Shown: positions 9,952 through 19,618 of the stretch, piece by piece
How the letters are laid out: every line of letters starts with the position of its first letter
Position numbering within the stretch: the first letter of the stretch is position 1
Origin: Pseudomonas sp. B21-023
Lineage (GTDB): Bacteria > Pseudomonadota > Gammaproteobacteria > Pseudomonadales > Pseudomonadaceae
NCBI RefSeq assembly: GCF_024749165.1
Contig: NZ_CP087190.1
Location: 4,003,501-4,067,500 of the forward strand
Reading direction: 5' to 3'
Length of the DNA stretch: 64,000 bases
The notes under the pieces: generated by a model
Databases searched by the model: none
What the model saw: the letters and a program-made list of their open reading frames with translations, nothing else
What the model was told of the DNA's origin: nothing
Program-made: the position numbers and the translations under genes

Positions 9952-10931
9952 CAACCTTCTGGAGTCTGTACGTCACCGTCCTGACCCTGGGCACCATCTT
10001 CGCCTTGACCTGGCTGCTGCTGTCGACCCGCCGGGGCCAGCGCGAGGAAATCACCGACGAAGTCGTCGGGCACGCCTTCGACGGCATCGAGGAGTACGAC
10101 AACCCCCTGCCGAAATGGTGGTTCTGGCTGTTCGTCGGCACCGTCGTCTTCGCCCTCGGCTACCTGGTGCTCTACCCAGGCCTGGGCAACTGGAAAGGCA
10201 TCCTGCCGGGCTACGCCTACGTCGACAACGAAAAGAAGACCGAGTTTTCCAACGGCCAGGCCGGCTGGACCGGCGTGCACGAGTGGGAAAAGGAAATGGC
10301 CAAGGCCGACGCCCGCTTCGGGCCGATCTTCGCCAGGTTCGCCGCCATGCCGGTGGAGGAAGTGGCCAAGGATCCGCAGGCACTGAAGATGGGCGCGCGC
10401 CTGTTCGCCTCCAACTGCTCGGTATGCCACGGTTCCGATGCCCGCGGCGCCTACGGCTTCCCCAACCTGACCGACAACGACTGGCGCTGGGGGGGTGAGC
10501 CGGAGACCATCAAGACCACCATCATGAACGGTCGTCATGGCGTGATGCCGGGCTGGGCCACGGTCATCGGCGAACAGGGCGTGGCGGATGTGGCGGCCTT
10601 CGTGCTGACCAACCTCGACGGTCGCAAGCTGCCCGAGGATGCCAAGGCCGACCCGGCCAAGGGCAAGGAAATCTTCGCCACCAACTGCGTGGCCTGCCAC
10701 GGCCCCGAAGGCAAGGGCACCCCGGCGATGGGCGCGCCCAACCTGACCCACCCGCAAGCGTTCATCTACGGTTCGAGCTTCGCCCAGTTGCAACAGACCA
10801 TCCGCTATGGTCGCCAGGGCCAGATGCCGGCCCAGGCGCAGATGCAGGGCAACGACAAGGTGCATCTGCTGGCGGCGTACGTGTATAGCCTGTCGCACCA
10901 GGAACAGCAGCAGGCCCCACAAGCCGAGTGA
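9948..10931 (+). CDS. ccoP: Cytochrome cbb3 oxidase subunit III (di-heme c), copy 2
   Basis: A 327-residue di-heme cytochrome c with heme motifs CSVCHGSDARGAYG and CVACHGPEGKGTPAMG. Compared with copy 1 it has an insertion of about 13 residues after the second helix (YVDNEKKTEFSNGQAGW) and a different tail ending QQQAPQAE. The electron-donor docking surface may therefore differ between the two oxidases. A strong hairpin follows. Confidence 0.96.
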   Translation: MTTFWSLYVTVLTLGTIFALTWLLLSTRRGQREEITDEVVGHAFDGIEEYDNPLPKWWFWLFVGTVVFALGYLVLYPGLGNWKGILPGYAYVDNEKKTEFSNGQAGWTGVHEWEKEMAKADARFGPIFARFAAMPVEEVAKDPQALKMGARLFASNCSVCHGSDARGAYGFPNLTDNDWRWGGEPETIKTTIMNGRHGVMPGWATVIGEQGVADVAAFVLTNLDGRKLPEDAKADPAKGKEIFATNCVACHGPEGKGTPAMGAPNLTHPQAFIYGSSFAQLQQTIRYGRQGQMPAQAQMQGNDKVHLLAAYVYSLSHQEQQQAPQAE

Positions 10932-10938
10932 TGTCGAA

Positions 10939-10969
10939 CCATGGGAGCGGCGGCACGCCGCTCCCATGG
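10939..10969 (+). terminator. Terminator of ccoNOQP-2
   Basis: CCATGGGAGCGGCG and CGCCGCTCCCATGG form a perfect 14-bp stem with a 3-base loop, eight bases after the ccoP-2 stop, followed by CTGTTTC. Confidence 0.75.
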
Positions 10970-11188
10970 CTGTTTCAGCACATGCAAAAACAGCCGCGAC
11001 TGACATGGATCAATTGACACCCGCCATAACACGATTCACACCACGAACCCAACGCGACTAAGTGTCGCAGTGCGCCCCGCATGCGCTATCACAGGCGTAT
11101 CATGGGCCGCAGAGCGCTAGCAGAACGCGCGAGACTGCGGCCGGCACGCACTGGCCGCGGCATTTCTCCACTGCCGTGGGACTTGATG

Positions 11189-12604
11189 ATGAGCAAGCAA
11201 ATTCCGGTACATGACGTCACCCCGCCTGCCAGCAAAGGGAAGGATTCCGTCGATCTCTACGCCTCGCGCGAAAAAATCTATACCCGCGCCTTCACCGGCA
11301 TTTTCCGCAGGTTGCGGATGGTCGGTGGCGCGGTATTGTTCCTGCTGTATTTCGGCACCGTCTGGCTGAACTGGGGCGGCCACCAGGCCGTGTGGTGGAA
11401 CCTGCCCGAGCGCAAGTTCTACATCTTCGGCGCCACCATCTGGCCCCAGGACTTCATCCTGCTTTCGGGCATCCTCATCGTCGCCGCCTTCGGCCTGTTC
11501 TTCATCACCGTGTACGCCGGCCGGGTCTGGTGCGGCTACACCTGCCCGCAGAGCGTGTGGACATGGGTGTTCATGTGGTGCGAGAAAGTCACCGAAGGCG
11601 ACCGCAACCAGCGCATGAAGCTGGACAAGGCGCCCATGAGCGCCAACAAGTTCCTGCGCAAGCTGGCCAAGCACAGCCTGTGGCTGTTGATCGGCTTCGT
11701 CACCGGCATGACCTTCGTCGGCTACTTCTCGCCGATCCGCGAACTGGCGATCGAGTTCTTTACCGGCCAAGCCGATGGCTGGGCCTACTTCTGGGTCGGC
11801 TTCTTCACCCTGGCCACCTACGGCAACGCCGGCTGGCTGCGCGAGCAGGTGTGCATCTACATGTGCCCGTACGCGCGCTTCCAGAGCGTGATGTTCGACA
11901 AGGACACCCTGATCGTTTCCTACGACCCGCGCCGCGGCGAAACCCGCGGCCCGCGCAAGAAGGACATCGACTACAAGGCCAAGGGGTTGGGCGACTGCAT
12001 CGACTGCACCATGTGCGTGCAGGTCTGCCCCACCGGCATCGACATCCGCGACGGCCTGCAGATCGAGTGCATCGGCTGCGCCGCCTGCATCGACGCCTGC
12101 GACAGCATCATGGACAAGATGAACTACCCCAAGGGCCTGATCAGCTACACCACCGAGCACAACCTGTCCGGGCAGAAGACCCACATGCTGCGCCCGCGCC
12201 TGATCGGCTATGCCCTGGTGCTGCTGGTGATGATCGGCGCTCTGGTCACCGCCTTCGCCACCCGTTCGCTGGTGGGCTTCGACGTGGCCAAGGACCGCGT
12301 GCTGTACCGCGAGAACGCACAAGGCCGGATCGAGAACGTCTACAGCCTCAAGGTGATGAACAAGGACCAGCGCAACCACGTCTACGTGCTCGACGCCGCC
12401 GGCCTGCCCGACCTCAAGCTCGAAGGCCAACGCGAGATCCGCGTGGCCGCCGGCGATATCGTCAACCTGCCGGTGCAGTTGTCGGTCGCACCGGAGCAGC
12501 TGCCCTCGACCACCAACGAAATCACCTTCATCCTCAAGGACGCTGACGACAGCGCCAGCCAGGTTGAAGCCAAGAGCCGCTTCATCGGCCCACAGATCCG
12601 CTGA
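11189..12604 (+). CDS. ccoG: Cytochrome oxidase assembly protein CcoG (polyferredoxin-like)
   Basis: A 471-residue membrane protein. Several helices lie in the first 220 residues, including the paired Cys motif GYTCPQSVW. Then come ferredoxin-type clusters CIDCTMCVQVCP (from Cys270) and CIGCAACIDAC, and a C-terminal periplasmic Ig-like domain. CcoG/RdxA reduces copper for CuB insertion into cbb3 oxidase. ATG 11189 (MSKQIPVHDVTPP) has GGGA seven bases upstream. First gene of ccoGHIS. Confidence 0.95.
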   Translation: MSKQIPVHDVTPPASKGKDSVDLYASREKIYTRAFTGIFRRLRMVGGAVLFLLYFGTVWLNWGGHQAVWWNLPERKFYIFGATIWPQDFILLSGILIVAAFGLFFITVYAGRVWCGYTCPQSVWTWVFMWCEKVTEGDRNQRMKLDKAPMSANKFLRKLAKHSLWLLIGFVTGMTFVGYFSPIRELAIEFFTGQADGWAYFWVGFFTLATYGNAGWLREQVCIYMCPYARFQSVMFDKDTLIVSYDPRRGETRGPRKKDIDYKAKGLGDCIDCTMCVQVCPTGIDIRDGLQIECIGCAACIDACDSIMDKMNYPKGLISYTTEHNLSGQKTHMLRPRLIGYALVLLVMIGALVTAFATRSLVGFDVAKDRVLYRENAQGRIENVYSLKVMNKDQRNHVYVLDAAGLPDLKLEGQREIRVAAGDIVNLPVQLSVAPEQLPSTTNEITFILKDADDSASQVEAKSRFIGPQIR

Positions 12605-12619
12605 AAGAGAACCTAGACA

Positions 12620-13147
12620 ATGCCTGCCGCCACCGCCGCCAGCCCCTGGTACAAGCACCTCTGGCCCTGGATCATCATCGGCATCCTGGCCACCTCGGTG
12701 TGCCTGAGCCTGACCATGGTCAGCATCGCCGTGCGCAACCCGGACAACCTGGTCAACGACAACTACTACGAGGCCGGCAAGGGTATCAACCGTTCGCTGG
12801 ACCGCGAGCTGCTGGCCCAGACCCTCAACCTCAAGGCCAGCGTGCACCTGGATGAGCTGACCGGCGAGGTCGAAGTGCGCCTGACCGGCAACAGCGACCC
12901 GCAGGCGCTGGAGCTGAACCTGATCTCGCCGACCCAGCCGGCCAAGGACCGCAAGGTGCAGCTGGCACGCACCGAGCCAGGCCGCTATGTCGGCCAGCTG
13001 GACGACAAGGTCGACGGCCGGCGCTTCGTCGAGCTGCTCGGCAGCCAGGACAACCATGTGTGGCGGTTGTTCGAGGAGGAGAAGGTCGAGCATGGGGTGA
13101 CCTTGCAGCTGGGCGATGAAGCCATTCAAGGGGCCGAGCACCAGTAA
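12620..13147 (+). CDS. ccoH: Cytochrome oxidase assembly protein CcoH/FixH
   Basis: A 175-residue FixH-family protein with one N-terminal helix (YKHLWPWIIIGILATSVC) and the conserved VRNPDNLVNDNYYEAGKGIN segment. The rest is periplasmic. It associates with cbb3 subunits during assembly. It starts 15 bases after ccoG and is separated from ccoI by a REP. Confidence 0.93.
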   Translation: MPAATAASPWYKHLWPWIIIGILATSVCLSLTMVSIAVRNPDNLVNDNYYEAGKGINRSLDRELLAQTLNLKASVHLDELTGEVEVRLTGNSDPQALELNLISPTQPAKDRKVQLARTEPGRYVGQLDDKVDGRRFVELLGSQDNHVWRLFEEEKVEHGVTLQLGDEAIQGAEHQ

Positions 13148-13164
13148 CAGCGACACACCACACC

Positions 13165-13227
13165 TCGTGGGGGCGGGCCTGAAAACCAGCATTCCAGGCC
13201 CATCGCGGGGCAAGCCCGCTGCCACGA
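13165..13227. repeat. REP pair between ccoH and ccoI
   Basis: TCGTGGGGGCGGGC and GCCCGCTGCCACGA are near-complementary (12 of 14) and flank an ATCGCGGGGCAAGCCCGC unit. It lies inside the ccoGHIS operon, so it could stabilise or split the message. Confidence 0.6.
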
Positions 13228-13253
13228 ACCCGCTGCAGCAAGAAGAGATGTCG

Positions 13254-15725
13254 ATGAGCCAACCCACCCCCTGCTACCACTGCGCCCTGCCCGTCCCCGC
13301 CGGCAGCCGCTTCACCGCCGTGGTGCTTGGCGAGCCCCGGGCATTCTGCTGCCCCGGCTGCCAGGCAGTGGCAGAGTCCATCGTCGCCGGGGGCCTGGAG
13401 CACTACTACCAGCACCGCAGCGACACCAGCGCCAACCCCGAGGCCCTGCCCCGCCAACTCCAGGACGAGCTGGCCCTATACGACCGCAGCGACGTGCAGC
13501 AGACCTTCGTGCGCCACACAGGCGAACTGGCCGAGGCCACCTTGCTGGTCGAGGGCATCAGCTGCGCCGCCTGTGGTTGGCTGATCGAGAAGCACCTGCG
13601 CACCCTGCCCGGCGTCGTCGACGCCCGGCTGAACCTGTCCAACCATCGCCTGCTGGTCAACTGGGACGACCAGCAACTGCCACTGTCGCAGCTGCTGGCC
13701 GGGCTACGCCACATCGGCTACGCCGCCCATCCCTACCAGCCCGACCAGGCCGCCGAACAGCTGGCCCGGGAGAACCGCAGCGCCCTGCGCCGCCTGGGCG
13801 TGGCCGGGCTGCTGTGGTTCCAGGCGATGATGGCGACCATGGCCACCTGGCCGGAATTCAACATTGACCTGTCGCCCGAGCTGCACACCATCCTGCGCTG
13901 GGTCGCGCTGTTCCTCACCACGCCCATCGTGTTCTACAGCTGCGCACCGTTCTTCAAGGGCGCGGCCCGCGACCTGCGTACCCGCCATCTGACCATGGAC
14001 CTGTCGGTGTCGCTGGCCATCGCCCTGGCCTACTGCGCCGGGATCTGGACCGCGATTACCGGCCACGGCGAACTGTATTTCGACACCGTGGGCATGTTCG
14101 CCCTGTTCCTGCTCACCGGCCGCTACCTGGAGCGCCGCGCCCGCGAACGTACCGCGGCGGCCACCGCGCAGCTGGTCAACCTGCTGCCGGCCTCGTGCCT
14201 GCGACTGGACGCCAACGGCCAGGGCGAGCGCATCCTGCTCGGCGAACTGCAGTGCGGCGACCACGTGCAGGTATTGCCCGGCGCGGTGATCCCGGCCGAC
14301 GGGCTGATCGTCGACGGCCGCTCCAGCGTCGACGAATCGCTGCTAACCGGCGAATACCTGCCTCTGGCACGCCACGTCGGCGACCGGGTGACCGGCGGCA
14401 CCCTCAACGTCGAAAGCACACTCACGGTCGAGGTCCAGGCCCTGGGCCAGGACTCGCGCCTGTCGGCCATCGTCCGCCTGCTGGAGCGCGCCCAGTCGGA
14501 AAAACCGCGCCTGGCGGAAATCGCCGACCGCGCCTCACAATGGTTCCTGCTGTTCACGCTGGTTGCCGCCGCCGTGATCGGTGTCCTCTGGTGGCAGCTC
14601 GATGCGCCCCGGGCGTTCTGGATCGTCCTGGCCATGCTGGTCGCCACCTGCCCTTGCGCCCTGTCGCTGGCCACCCCCACCGCCCTTACCGCCGCCACCG
14701 GCAGCCTGCACAAGCTCGGCCTGCTGGTGACCCGCGGGCATGTGCTCGAGGGCCTCAACCAGATCGACACGGTGATCTTCGACAAGACCGGCACCCTCAC
14801 CGAAGGCCGCCTGGCCCTGCGCAGCATCCGCCCGCTGGGCCGACTGGACGCAGACCAGTGCCTGGCGCTGGCGGCGGCGCTGGAAAATCGCTCCGAACAC
14901 CCCATCGCCCGCGCCTTCGGCCGCGCCGCGCAGGCGGCCGAAACCGTCACCGCCGTGCCGGGGCTAGGCCTGGAGGGCATGCTGGCAAGCCAGCGCCTGC
15001 GCATCGGACAGGCCACCTTCGTCTGCGCCCTCAGTGGCGCCGAGGTACCCAACGTACCGGAACCACAGGGGCAATGGCTGTTGCTCGGGGACCGGCAAGG
15101 GCCACTGGCCTGGTTCGGCCTGGATGACCGCCTGCGCGACGACGCTCACGACCTGGTGACCGCCTGCAAGGCACGCGGCTGGAACACGCTGCTGCTGTCC
15201 GGCGACAGTTCGCCGATGGTTGCGCAGGTCGCCGCGCAACTGGGCATCGACCAGGCCGTTGGCGGCCTGCGTCCGGACGACAAGCTCGCTCGCCTGAAAA
15301 CGCTGCAAGGTGAAGGGCGCAAGGTGCTGATGCTCGGCGACGGCGTCAACGATGTGCCGGTACTGGCCGCCGCCGACATCAGCATCGCCATGGGCAGCGC
15401 CACGGACCTGGCCAAGACCTGCGCTGACGCGGTGCTGCTGTCCAACCGCCTGCAGGCGCTGGTGCAGGCCTTCGAACTGGCCCGCCGGACCCGCCGCAAC
15501 ATTATCGAGAACCTGCTTTGGGCGACGCTGTACAATGGCCTCATGCTGCCGTTCGCCGCGCTCGGCTGGATCACCCCGGTGTGGGCGGCGATCGGCATGT
15601 CGATCAGCTCGCTGATCGTGGTGCTCAATGCCCTGCGCCTGACCCGGCTGCCCAGCGGGGAGACGCCGCCCGGGCGCGAGCCCGCGTCGCTCGAAAGGAA
15701 ACCGCTATGCCCGCCCTCTACGTGA
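13254..15725 (+). CDS. ccoI: Copper-exporting P1B-type ATPase for cbb3 assembly
   Basis: An 823-residue heavy-metal P-type ATPase. The N-terminal Cys-rich motif (CYHCALPVPAGSRF, CCPGCQAVAE) is followed by an HMA domain with GISCAACGW. Then come the membrane CPC motif (ATCPCALSLATP), phosphorylation site FDKTGTLTEG and hinge GDGVNDVPVLA. CcoI/FixI moves copper across the inner membrane for the CuB site. ATG 13254 (MSQPTPCYHC) has AGAAGAG upstream; ATG 13248 is an alternative. The 3' end overlaps ccoS. Confidence 0.95.
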   Translation: MSQPTPCYHCALPVPAGSRFTAVVLGEPRAFCCPGCQAVAESIVAGGLEHYYQHRSDTSANPEALPRQLQDELALYDRSDVQQTFVRHTGELAEATLLVEGISCAACGWLIEKHLRTLPGVVDARLNLSNHRLLVNWDDQQLPLSQLLAGLRHIGYAAHPYQPDQAAEQLARENRSALRRLGVAGLLWFQAMMATMATWPEFNIDLSPELHTILRWVALFLTTPIVFYSCAPFFKGAARDLRTRHLTMDLSVSLAIALAYCAGIWTAITGHGELYFDTVGMFALFLLTGRYLERRARERTAAATAQLVNLLPASCLRLDANGQGERILLGELQCGDHVQVLPGAVIPADGLIVDGRSSVDESLLTGEYLPLARHVGDRVTGGTLNVESTLTVEVQALGQDSRLSAIVRLLERAQSEKPRLAEIADRASQWFLLFTLVAAAVIGVLWWQLDAPRAFWIVLAMLVATCPCALSLATPTALTAATGSLHKLGLLVTRGHVLEGLNQIDTVIFDKTGTLTEGRLALRSIRPLGRLDADQCLALAAALENRSEHPIARAFGRAAQAAETVTAVPGLGLEGMLASQRLRIGQATFVCALSGAEVPNVPEPQGQWLLLGDRQGPLAWFGLDDRLRDDAHDLVTACKARGWNTLLLSGDSSPMVAQVAAQLGIDQAVGGLRPDDKLARLKTLQGEGRKVLMLGDGVNDVPVLAAADISIAMGSATDLAKTCADAVLLSNRLQALVQAFELARRTRRNIIENLLWATLYNGLMLPFAALGWITPVWAAIGMSISSLIVVLNALRLTRLPSGETPPGREPASLERKPLCPPST

Positions 15726-15919
15726 TGATTCCCGCCGCCCTGCTGCTGGTCGGTGTCGCCGTGTACATCTTCTTCTGGGCGGTGGACAGCGGCCAGTACG
15801 ACGATCTGGAAGGCCCGGCCCACAGCATCCTGTTCGATGACCAGGACCCCTGCCACCAGGCCGCCGTAAAGCCCAAGGGCGAGAAACCCGAAGACCAGGA
15901 CCCTGCCCCGCGTGCCTGA
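15707..15919 (+). CDS. ccoS: Cytochrome oxidase maturation protein CcoS
   Basis: A 70-residue protein with one N-terminal helix (YVMIPAALLLVGVAVYIFFW) and the family signature AVDSGQYDDLEGPAHSILFD. CcoS is needed for heme and copper insertion into cbb3 oxidase. AAAGGA precedes the ATG. It overlaps ccoI by 19 bases and the next gene by eight, so the genes are coupled. Confidence 0.93.
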   Translation: MPALYVMIPAALLLVGVAVYIFFWAVDSGQYDDLEGPAHSILFDDQDPCHQAAVKPKGEKPEDQDPAPRA

Positions 15920-16595
15920 ACTGATCCCCCTGCTGGGCTCGGCGCTGGTCCTGGGCCTGCTCGGGGGCGGCCATTGCCTGGGCATGTGTGGCGGCCTGAT
16001 GGGCGCCCTGACCCTGGCCATCCCCCCCGAGCAGCGCAGCCGGCGCCTGCGCCTGCTGCTGGCCTACAACCTCGGGCGCATCCTCAGCTATGCCGCCGCC
16101 GGCTTGCTGCTCGGCCTGGCAGGCGTGGCCCTGGCCAGCAGCCCGCTGGCGACCGGTTTGCGGGTCGCGGCCGCGTTGCTGCTGATCGCCATGGGCCTGT
16201 ACCTGGCGGGCTGGTGGAGCGGCCTGACCCGCATCGAAGCACTGGGACGCGGGCTTTGGCGCCATGTGCAGCCGCTGGCCACGCGCTTGCTGCCGGTTTC
16301 CAGCCTGCCCCGCGCCTTGCTGCTGGGCGCCCTGTGGGGCTGGCTGCCGTGCGGGCTGGTGTACAGTACCCTGCTGTGGGCGGCGAGCCAGGGCGATGCA
16401 CTGCACAGCGCGGCGCTGATGCTGGCGTTCGGCCTGGGCACCTGGCCGGTGCTGCTGGCCACGGGGCTGGCGGCCGAGCGGGTGGGTAGCCTGCTGCGCC
16501 ATCGCGGAGTGCGCATGGCCGGCGGCGTGCTGGTGATTCTCTTTGGCCTGTGGACCCTGCCCGGTCCTCACCAGCACTGGCTCATGGGGCATTGA
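15912..16595 (+). CDS. SafE/TauE-like membrane protein linked to cbb3 assembly
   Basis: A 227-residue integral membrane protein with about six helices. The motif GGGHCLGMCGGLMGAL near the start and GWLPCGLVYSTLLW in the middle place it in the DsbD_2/SafE-like family. It is commonly the last gene after ccoS in pseudomonads, and a role in metal or thiol handling during oxidase assembly is inferred. GTG 15912 overlaps ccoS. Confidence 0.82.
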   Translation: MPELIPLLGSALVLGLLGGGHCLGMCGGLMGALTLAIPPEQRSRRLRLLLAYNLGRILSYAAAGLLLGLAGVALASSPLATGLRVAAALLLIAMGLYLAGWWSGLTRIEALGRGLWRHVQPLATRLLPVSSLPRALLLGALWGWLPCGLVYSTLLWAASQGDALHSAALMLAFGLGTWPVLLATGLAAERVGSLLRHRGVRMAGGVLVILFGLWTLPGPHQHWLMGH

Positions 16596-16619
16596 GGGCT
16601 GCTGCGACCGCCAGATCTC

Positions 16620-16633
16620 CTGATACAAATCAA
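16620..16633 (+). promoter_or_regulatory. Anr box upstream of hemN
   Basis: CTGATACAAATCAA matches TTGAT-N4-ATCAA at nine of ten positions, 63 bases before the hemN ATG. TAGACT at 16656-16661 lies 30-35 bases from its centre, the place of the -10 in a class II FNR-type promoter. Confidence 0.75.
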
Positions 16634-16695
16634 CACGACTTCTTACAAGCGCCCCTAGACTCCGGACACTGCAGCTTTATCCGGGGACTACCCAC

Positions 16696-18078
16696 ATGCT
16701 CGACGACCTACGCTGGGACGCCGACCTGATTCGTCGCTACGATCTGGCCGGGCCACGCTACACCTCCTATCCGACCGCTGTGCAGTTGCATGGCGAAGTG
16801 GGCTCGTTCGACCTGCTCCACGCCCTGCGCGAGAGCCGCCGCGCCACCCGCCCGCTGTCGCTGTACGTACATGTGCCGTTCTGCGCCAACATCTGCTACT
16901 ACTGCGCCTGCAACAAGGTCATCACCAAGGACCGCGGCCGCGCCGCGCCCTACCTGCAACGCCTGGAGCAGGAAATCCAGCTGATCGCCTGCCACCTCGA
17001 CCCCAAGCAAGTCGTCGAGCAGCTGCATTTCGGCGGCGGCACGCCGACCTTTCTCAGCCATGTGGAACTGCGCCAGCTGATGGCCACCCTGCGCCAGCAC
17101 TTCCACCTGCTGGACGACGACTCCGGCGACTACGGCATCGAGATCGACCCACGCGAGGCCGACTGGTCGACCATGGGCCTGTTGCGCGAGCTGGGCTTCA
17201 ACCGTGTCAGCCTCGGCGTGCAGGATCTGGACCCCGCCGTGCAGCGCGCGGTCAACCGCCTGCAGAGCCTGGAGCAGACCCGCACCCTGATCGAAGCCGC
17301 GCGCACCCTGCAGTTCCGCTCGATCAACCTGGACTTGATCTACGGCCTGCCCAAGCAGACACCGGAAGGCTTCGCCCGCACCGTCGAAGAAGTGATCCGC
17401 CTGCAGCCCGACCGTCTGTCGGTTTTCAACTACGCGCACCTGCCCGAACGCTTCATGCCCCAGCGGCGCATCGACAGCAGTGACCTGCCGGCCCCGGCGG
17501 CCAAGCTGGAGATGCTGCACGCCACCATCGACCAACTGACCGCCGCCGGCTACCGCTACATCGGCATGGACCACTTCGCCCTGCCCGACGACGAACTGGC
17601 CATCGCCCAGGAAGAAGGCACCCTGCAACGCAACTTCCAGGGCTACACCACCCATGGCCACTGCGACCTGATCGGCCTGGGCGTGTCGGCGATCAGCCAG
17701 ATCGGCGACCTCTACTGCCAGAACAGCAGCGACCTCAACACCTACCAGGACTCCCTCTCCACCGCCCAGCTGGCGACCCAGCGCGGCCTGATGTGCAACC
17801 AGGACGATCGCTTGCGCCGTGCAGTGATCCAGCAACTGATCTGCCACTTCGAACTGGATTTCGAAGCGATCGAACACGCCTTCACCATCGATTTTCGCGG
17901 CTACTTCAAGGAGCAGTGGCCACAACTGCAAGCCATGCAACGCGACGGCCTGATCAGCCTGGACGCCAAGGGTATCCGCATCCTGCCGGCCGGCCGCCTG
18001 CTGGCGCGCTCGGTGTGCATGGTGTTCGACGCCTACCTCGCGCAGCAGAACCGCCAGCGTTTCTCGCGGGTGATCTGA
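16696..18078 (+). CDS. hemN: Oxygen-independent coproporphyrinogen III oxidase
   Basis: A 460-residue radical SAM enzyme. The iron-sulfur motif CANICYYC gives Cys63, Cys67 and Cys70, and GGGTPTFLSHVEL binds SAM. It oxidatively decarboxylates coproporphyrinogen III to protoporphyrinogen IX without oxygen, supplying heme when oxygen is low. The length is normal. It lies between the cbb3 assembly genes and anr, and the upstream Anr box predicts induction at low oxygen. Confidence 0.95.
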   Translation: MLDDLRWDADLIRRYDLAGPRYTSYPTAVQLHGEVGSFDLLHALRESRRATRPLSLYVHVPFCANICYYCACNKVITKDRGRAAPYLQRLEQEIQLIACHLDPKQVVEQLHFGGGTPTFLSHVELRQLMATLRQHFHLLDDDSGDYGIEIDPREADWSTMGLLRELGFNRVSLGVQDLDPAVQRAVNRLQSLEQTRTLIEAARTLQFRSINLDLIYGLPKQTPEGFARTVEEVIRLQPDRLSVFNYAHLPERFMPQRRIDSSDLPAPAAKLEMLHATIDQLTAAGYRYIGMDHFALPDDELAIAQEEGTLQRNFQGYTTHGHCDLIGLGVSAISQIGDLYCQNSSDLNTYQDSLSTAQLATQRGLMCNQDDRLRRAVIQQLICHFELDFEAIEHAFTIDFRGYFKEQWPQLQAMQRDGLISLDAKGIRILPAGRLLARSVCMVFDAYLAQQNRQRFSRVI

Positions 18079-18265
18079 GGCGCTTGAGGCGTTTCACCGC
18101 ATGGACAGCCCGCCTTTCGAGGCACACTATGGACAGTTGAACGGTGACGGGACACACCTTCCGCACCGCTGCTAGCGTGCACCAAAAATGCGCACACTGG
18201 CCTACAGCCCATGCCGCAGGTTATCCTTACGGCTTATGTGTGCTTTCCCACAAGGATCGAAAGAA

Positions 18266-19000
18266 ATGTCCGAGCCAGTAAAACTGCGCCCACACAACCA
18301 GGCCCACTGCAAGGATTGCAGCCTGGCCCCCCTGTGCCTGCCCCTGTCCCTGAACCTGGAAGACATGGACGCACTGGATGAAATCGTCAAACGCGGCCGC
18401 CCGCTGAAGAAAGGCGAGTTCCTGTTCCGCCAGGGTGACAATTTCGGCTCGGTCTACGCGGTACGTTCCGGCGCCCTCAAGACGTTCAGCCTCAGCGACA
18501 GCGGTGAAGAGCAGATCACCGGCTTCCACCTGCCCAGCGAGTTGGTCGGCCTGTCCGGCATGGACACCGAGGCCTACCCGGTGTCGGCCCAGGCCCAGGA
18601 AACCACCTCGGTGTGCGAGATCCCCTTCGAGCGCCTCGACGAACTCTCGGTACAGCTGCCACAGCTGCGCCGTCAGCTGATGCGGGTGATGAGCCGCGAG
18701 ATCCGTGACGACCAGCAGATGATGCTGCTGCTGTCGAAAAAGACCGCCGACGAGCGCATCGCCACCTTCCTCGTCAACCTGTCGGCGCGCTTCCGCGCCC
18801 GTGGTTACTCGGCCAACCAGTTCCGCCTGAGCATGTCGCGCAACGAGATCGGCAACTACCTGGGCCTGGCGGTGGAAACCGTGTCGCGCGTGTTCACCCG
18901 CTTCCAGCAGAACGGCCTGCTCAAGGCCGAGGGCAAGGAAGTGCACATTCTCGACCCGATCCAGTTGTGCGCGCTGGCCGGTGGTGCACTCGAGGTCTGA
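18266..19000 (+). CDS. anr: Oxygen-sensing transcription regulator Anr (FNR family)
   Basis: A 244-residue CRP/FNR regulator. Cys15, Cys18 and Cys24 in HCKDCSLAPLC together with Cys117 form the 4Fe-4S ligand set. A cyclic-nucleotide-like domain is followed by a helix-turn-helix with ETVSRVFTRFQ, whose E-S-R reads TTGAT. When oxygen is low the dimer binds Anr boxes. Two such boxes in this window precede ccoN-1 and hemN. ATG 18266 has AAGGATCGAAAG upstream. I see no Anr box in its own promoter region. Confidence 0.95.
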   Translation: MSEPVKLRPHNQAHCKDCSLAPLCLPLSLNLEDMDALDEIVKRGRPLKKGEFLFRQGDNFGSVYAVRSGALKTFSLSDSGEEQITGFHLPSELVGLSGMDTEAYPVSAQAQETTSVCEIPFERLDELSVQLPQLRRQLMRVMSREIRDDQQMMLLLSKKTADERIATFLVNLSARFRARGYSANQFRLSMSRNEIGNYLGLAVETVSRVFTRFQQNGLLKAEGKEVHILDPIQLCALAGGALEV

Positions 19001-19053
19001 TCGCCGCGCTAAAAGGGTATACTGACGCCGAGTTTTTCCAGGATACCCGCCCC

Positions 19054-19602
19054 ATGCACAGCGACACCTTCGACCTCAAAGCCTTGATCCGCCCGGTATT
19101 GGACTTCCCCAAGCCGGGCGTGATCTTCCGCGACATCACCCCGCTGTTCCAGTCGCCGCGCGGGCTGCGCTATGTCGCCGACCAGTTCATCGAGCGCTAT
19201 GTCGAGGCCGAGTTCAGCCATATCGGCGCCATGGACGCGCGAGGCTTCCTGATTGGCTCGATCATTGCTCACCAGCTGAACAAGCCGCTGATCCTGTTCC
19301 GCAAGCAGGGCAAGCTGCCGGCTGACGTGCTGTCCGAGGGCTATCAGACCGAATACGGCGAGGCCTTCCTGGAAGTGCATGCCGACAGTCTCTGCGATGG
19401 GGATTCGGTCTTGATCTTCGATGACCTGATTGCCACCGGCGGCACCCTGCTGGCGGCCGCCAACCTGGTGCGCCGCACCGGTGCGCAAGTGTTCGAGGCG
19501 GCGGCGATCATCGACCTGCCGGAACTGGAAGGCTCGCGTCGCCTGCAGGCGGCCGGGGTGCCGACCTTCTGCCTGACCGAGTTTTCCCTGAGCGAATACT
19601 GA
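19054..19602 (+). CDS. apt: Adenine phosphoribosyltransferase
   Basis: A 182-residue type I PRTase. The PRPP-binding loop is VLIFDDLIATGGTLLAAANL, with the family signatures FPKPGVIFRDITPLFQ and GAMDARGFLIG. It salvages adenine to AMP in the cytoplasm. It starts 53 bases after anr and ends before a long palindrome facing recR. Confidence 0.95.
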   Translation: MHSDTFDLKALIRPVLDFPKPGVIFRDITPLFQSPRGLRYVADQFIERYVEAEFSHIGAMDARGFLIGSIIAHQLNKPLILFRKQGKLPADVLSEGYQTEYGEAFLEVHADSLCDGDSVLIFDDLIATGGTLLAAANLVRRTGAQVFEAAAIIDLPELEGSRRLQAAGVPTFCLTEFSLSEY

Positions 19603-19618
19603 GTTCGCCTTCAAAACG

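Noticed and set aside
11011..11024. CAATTGACAC near 11014 as an Anr box for ccoG
   Set aside because: It lacks the second half ATCAA at the right spacing. It contains a -35-like TTGACA but no convincing -10.
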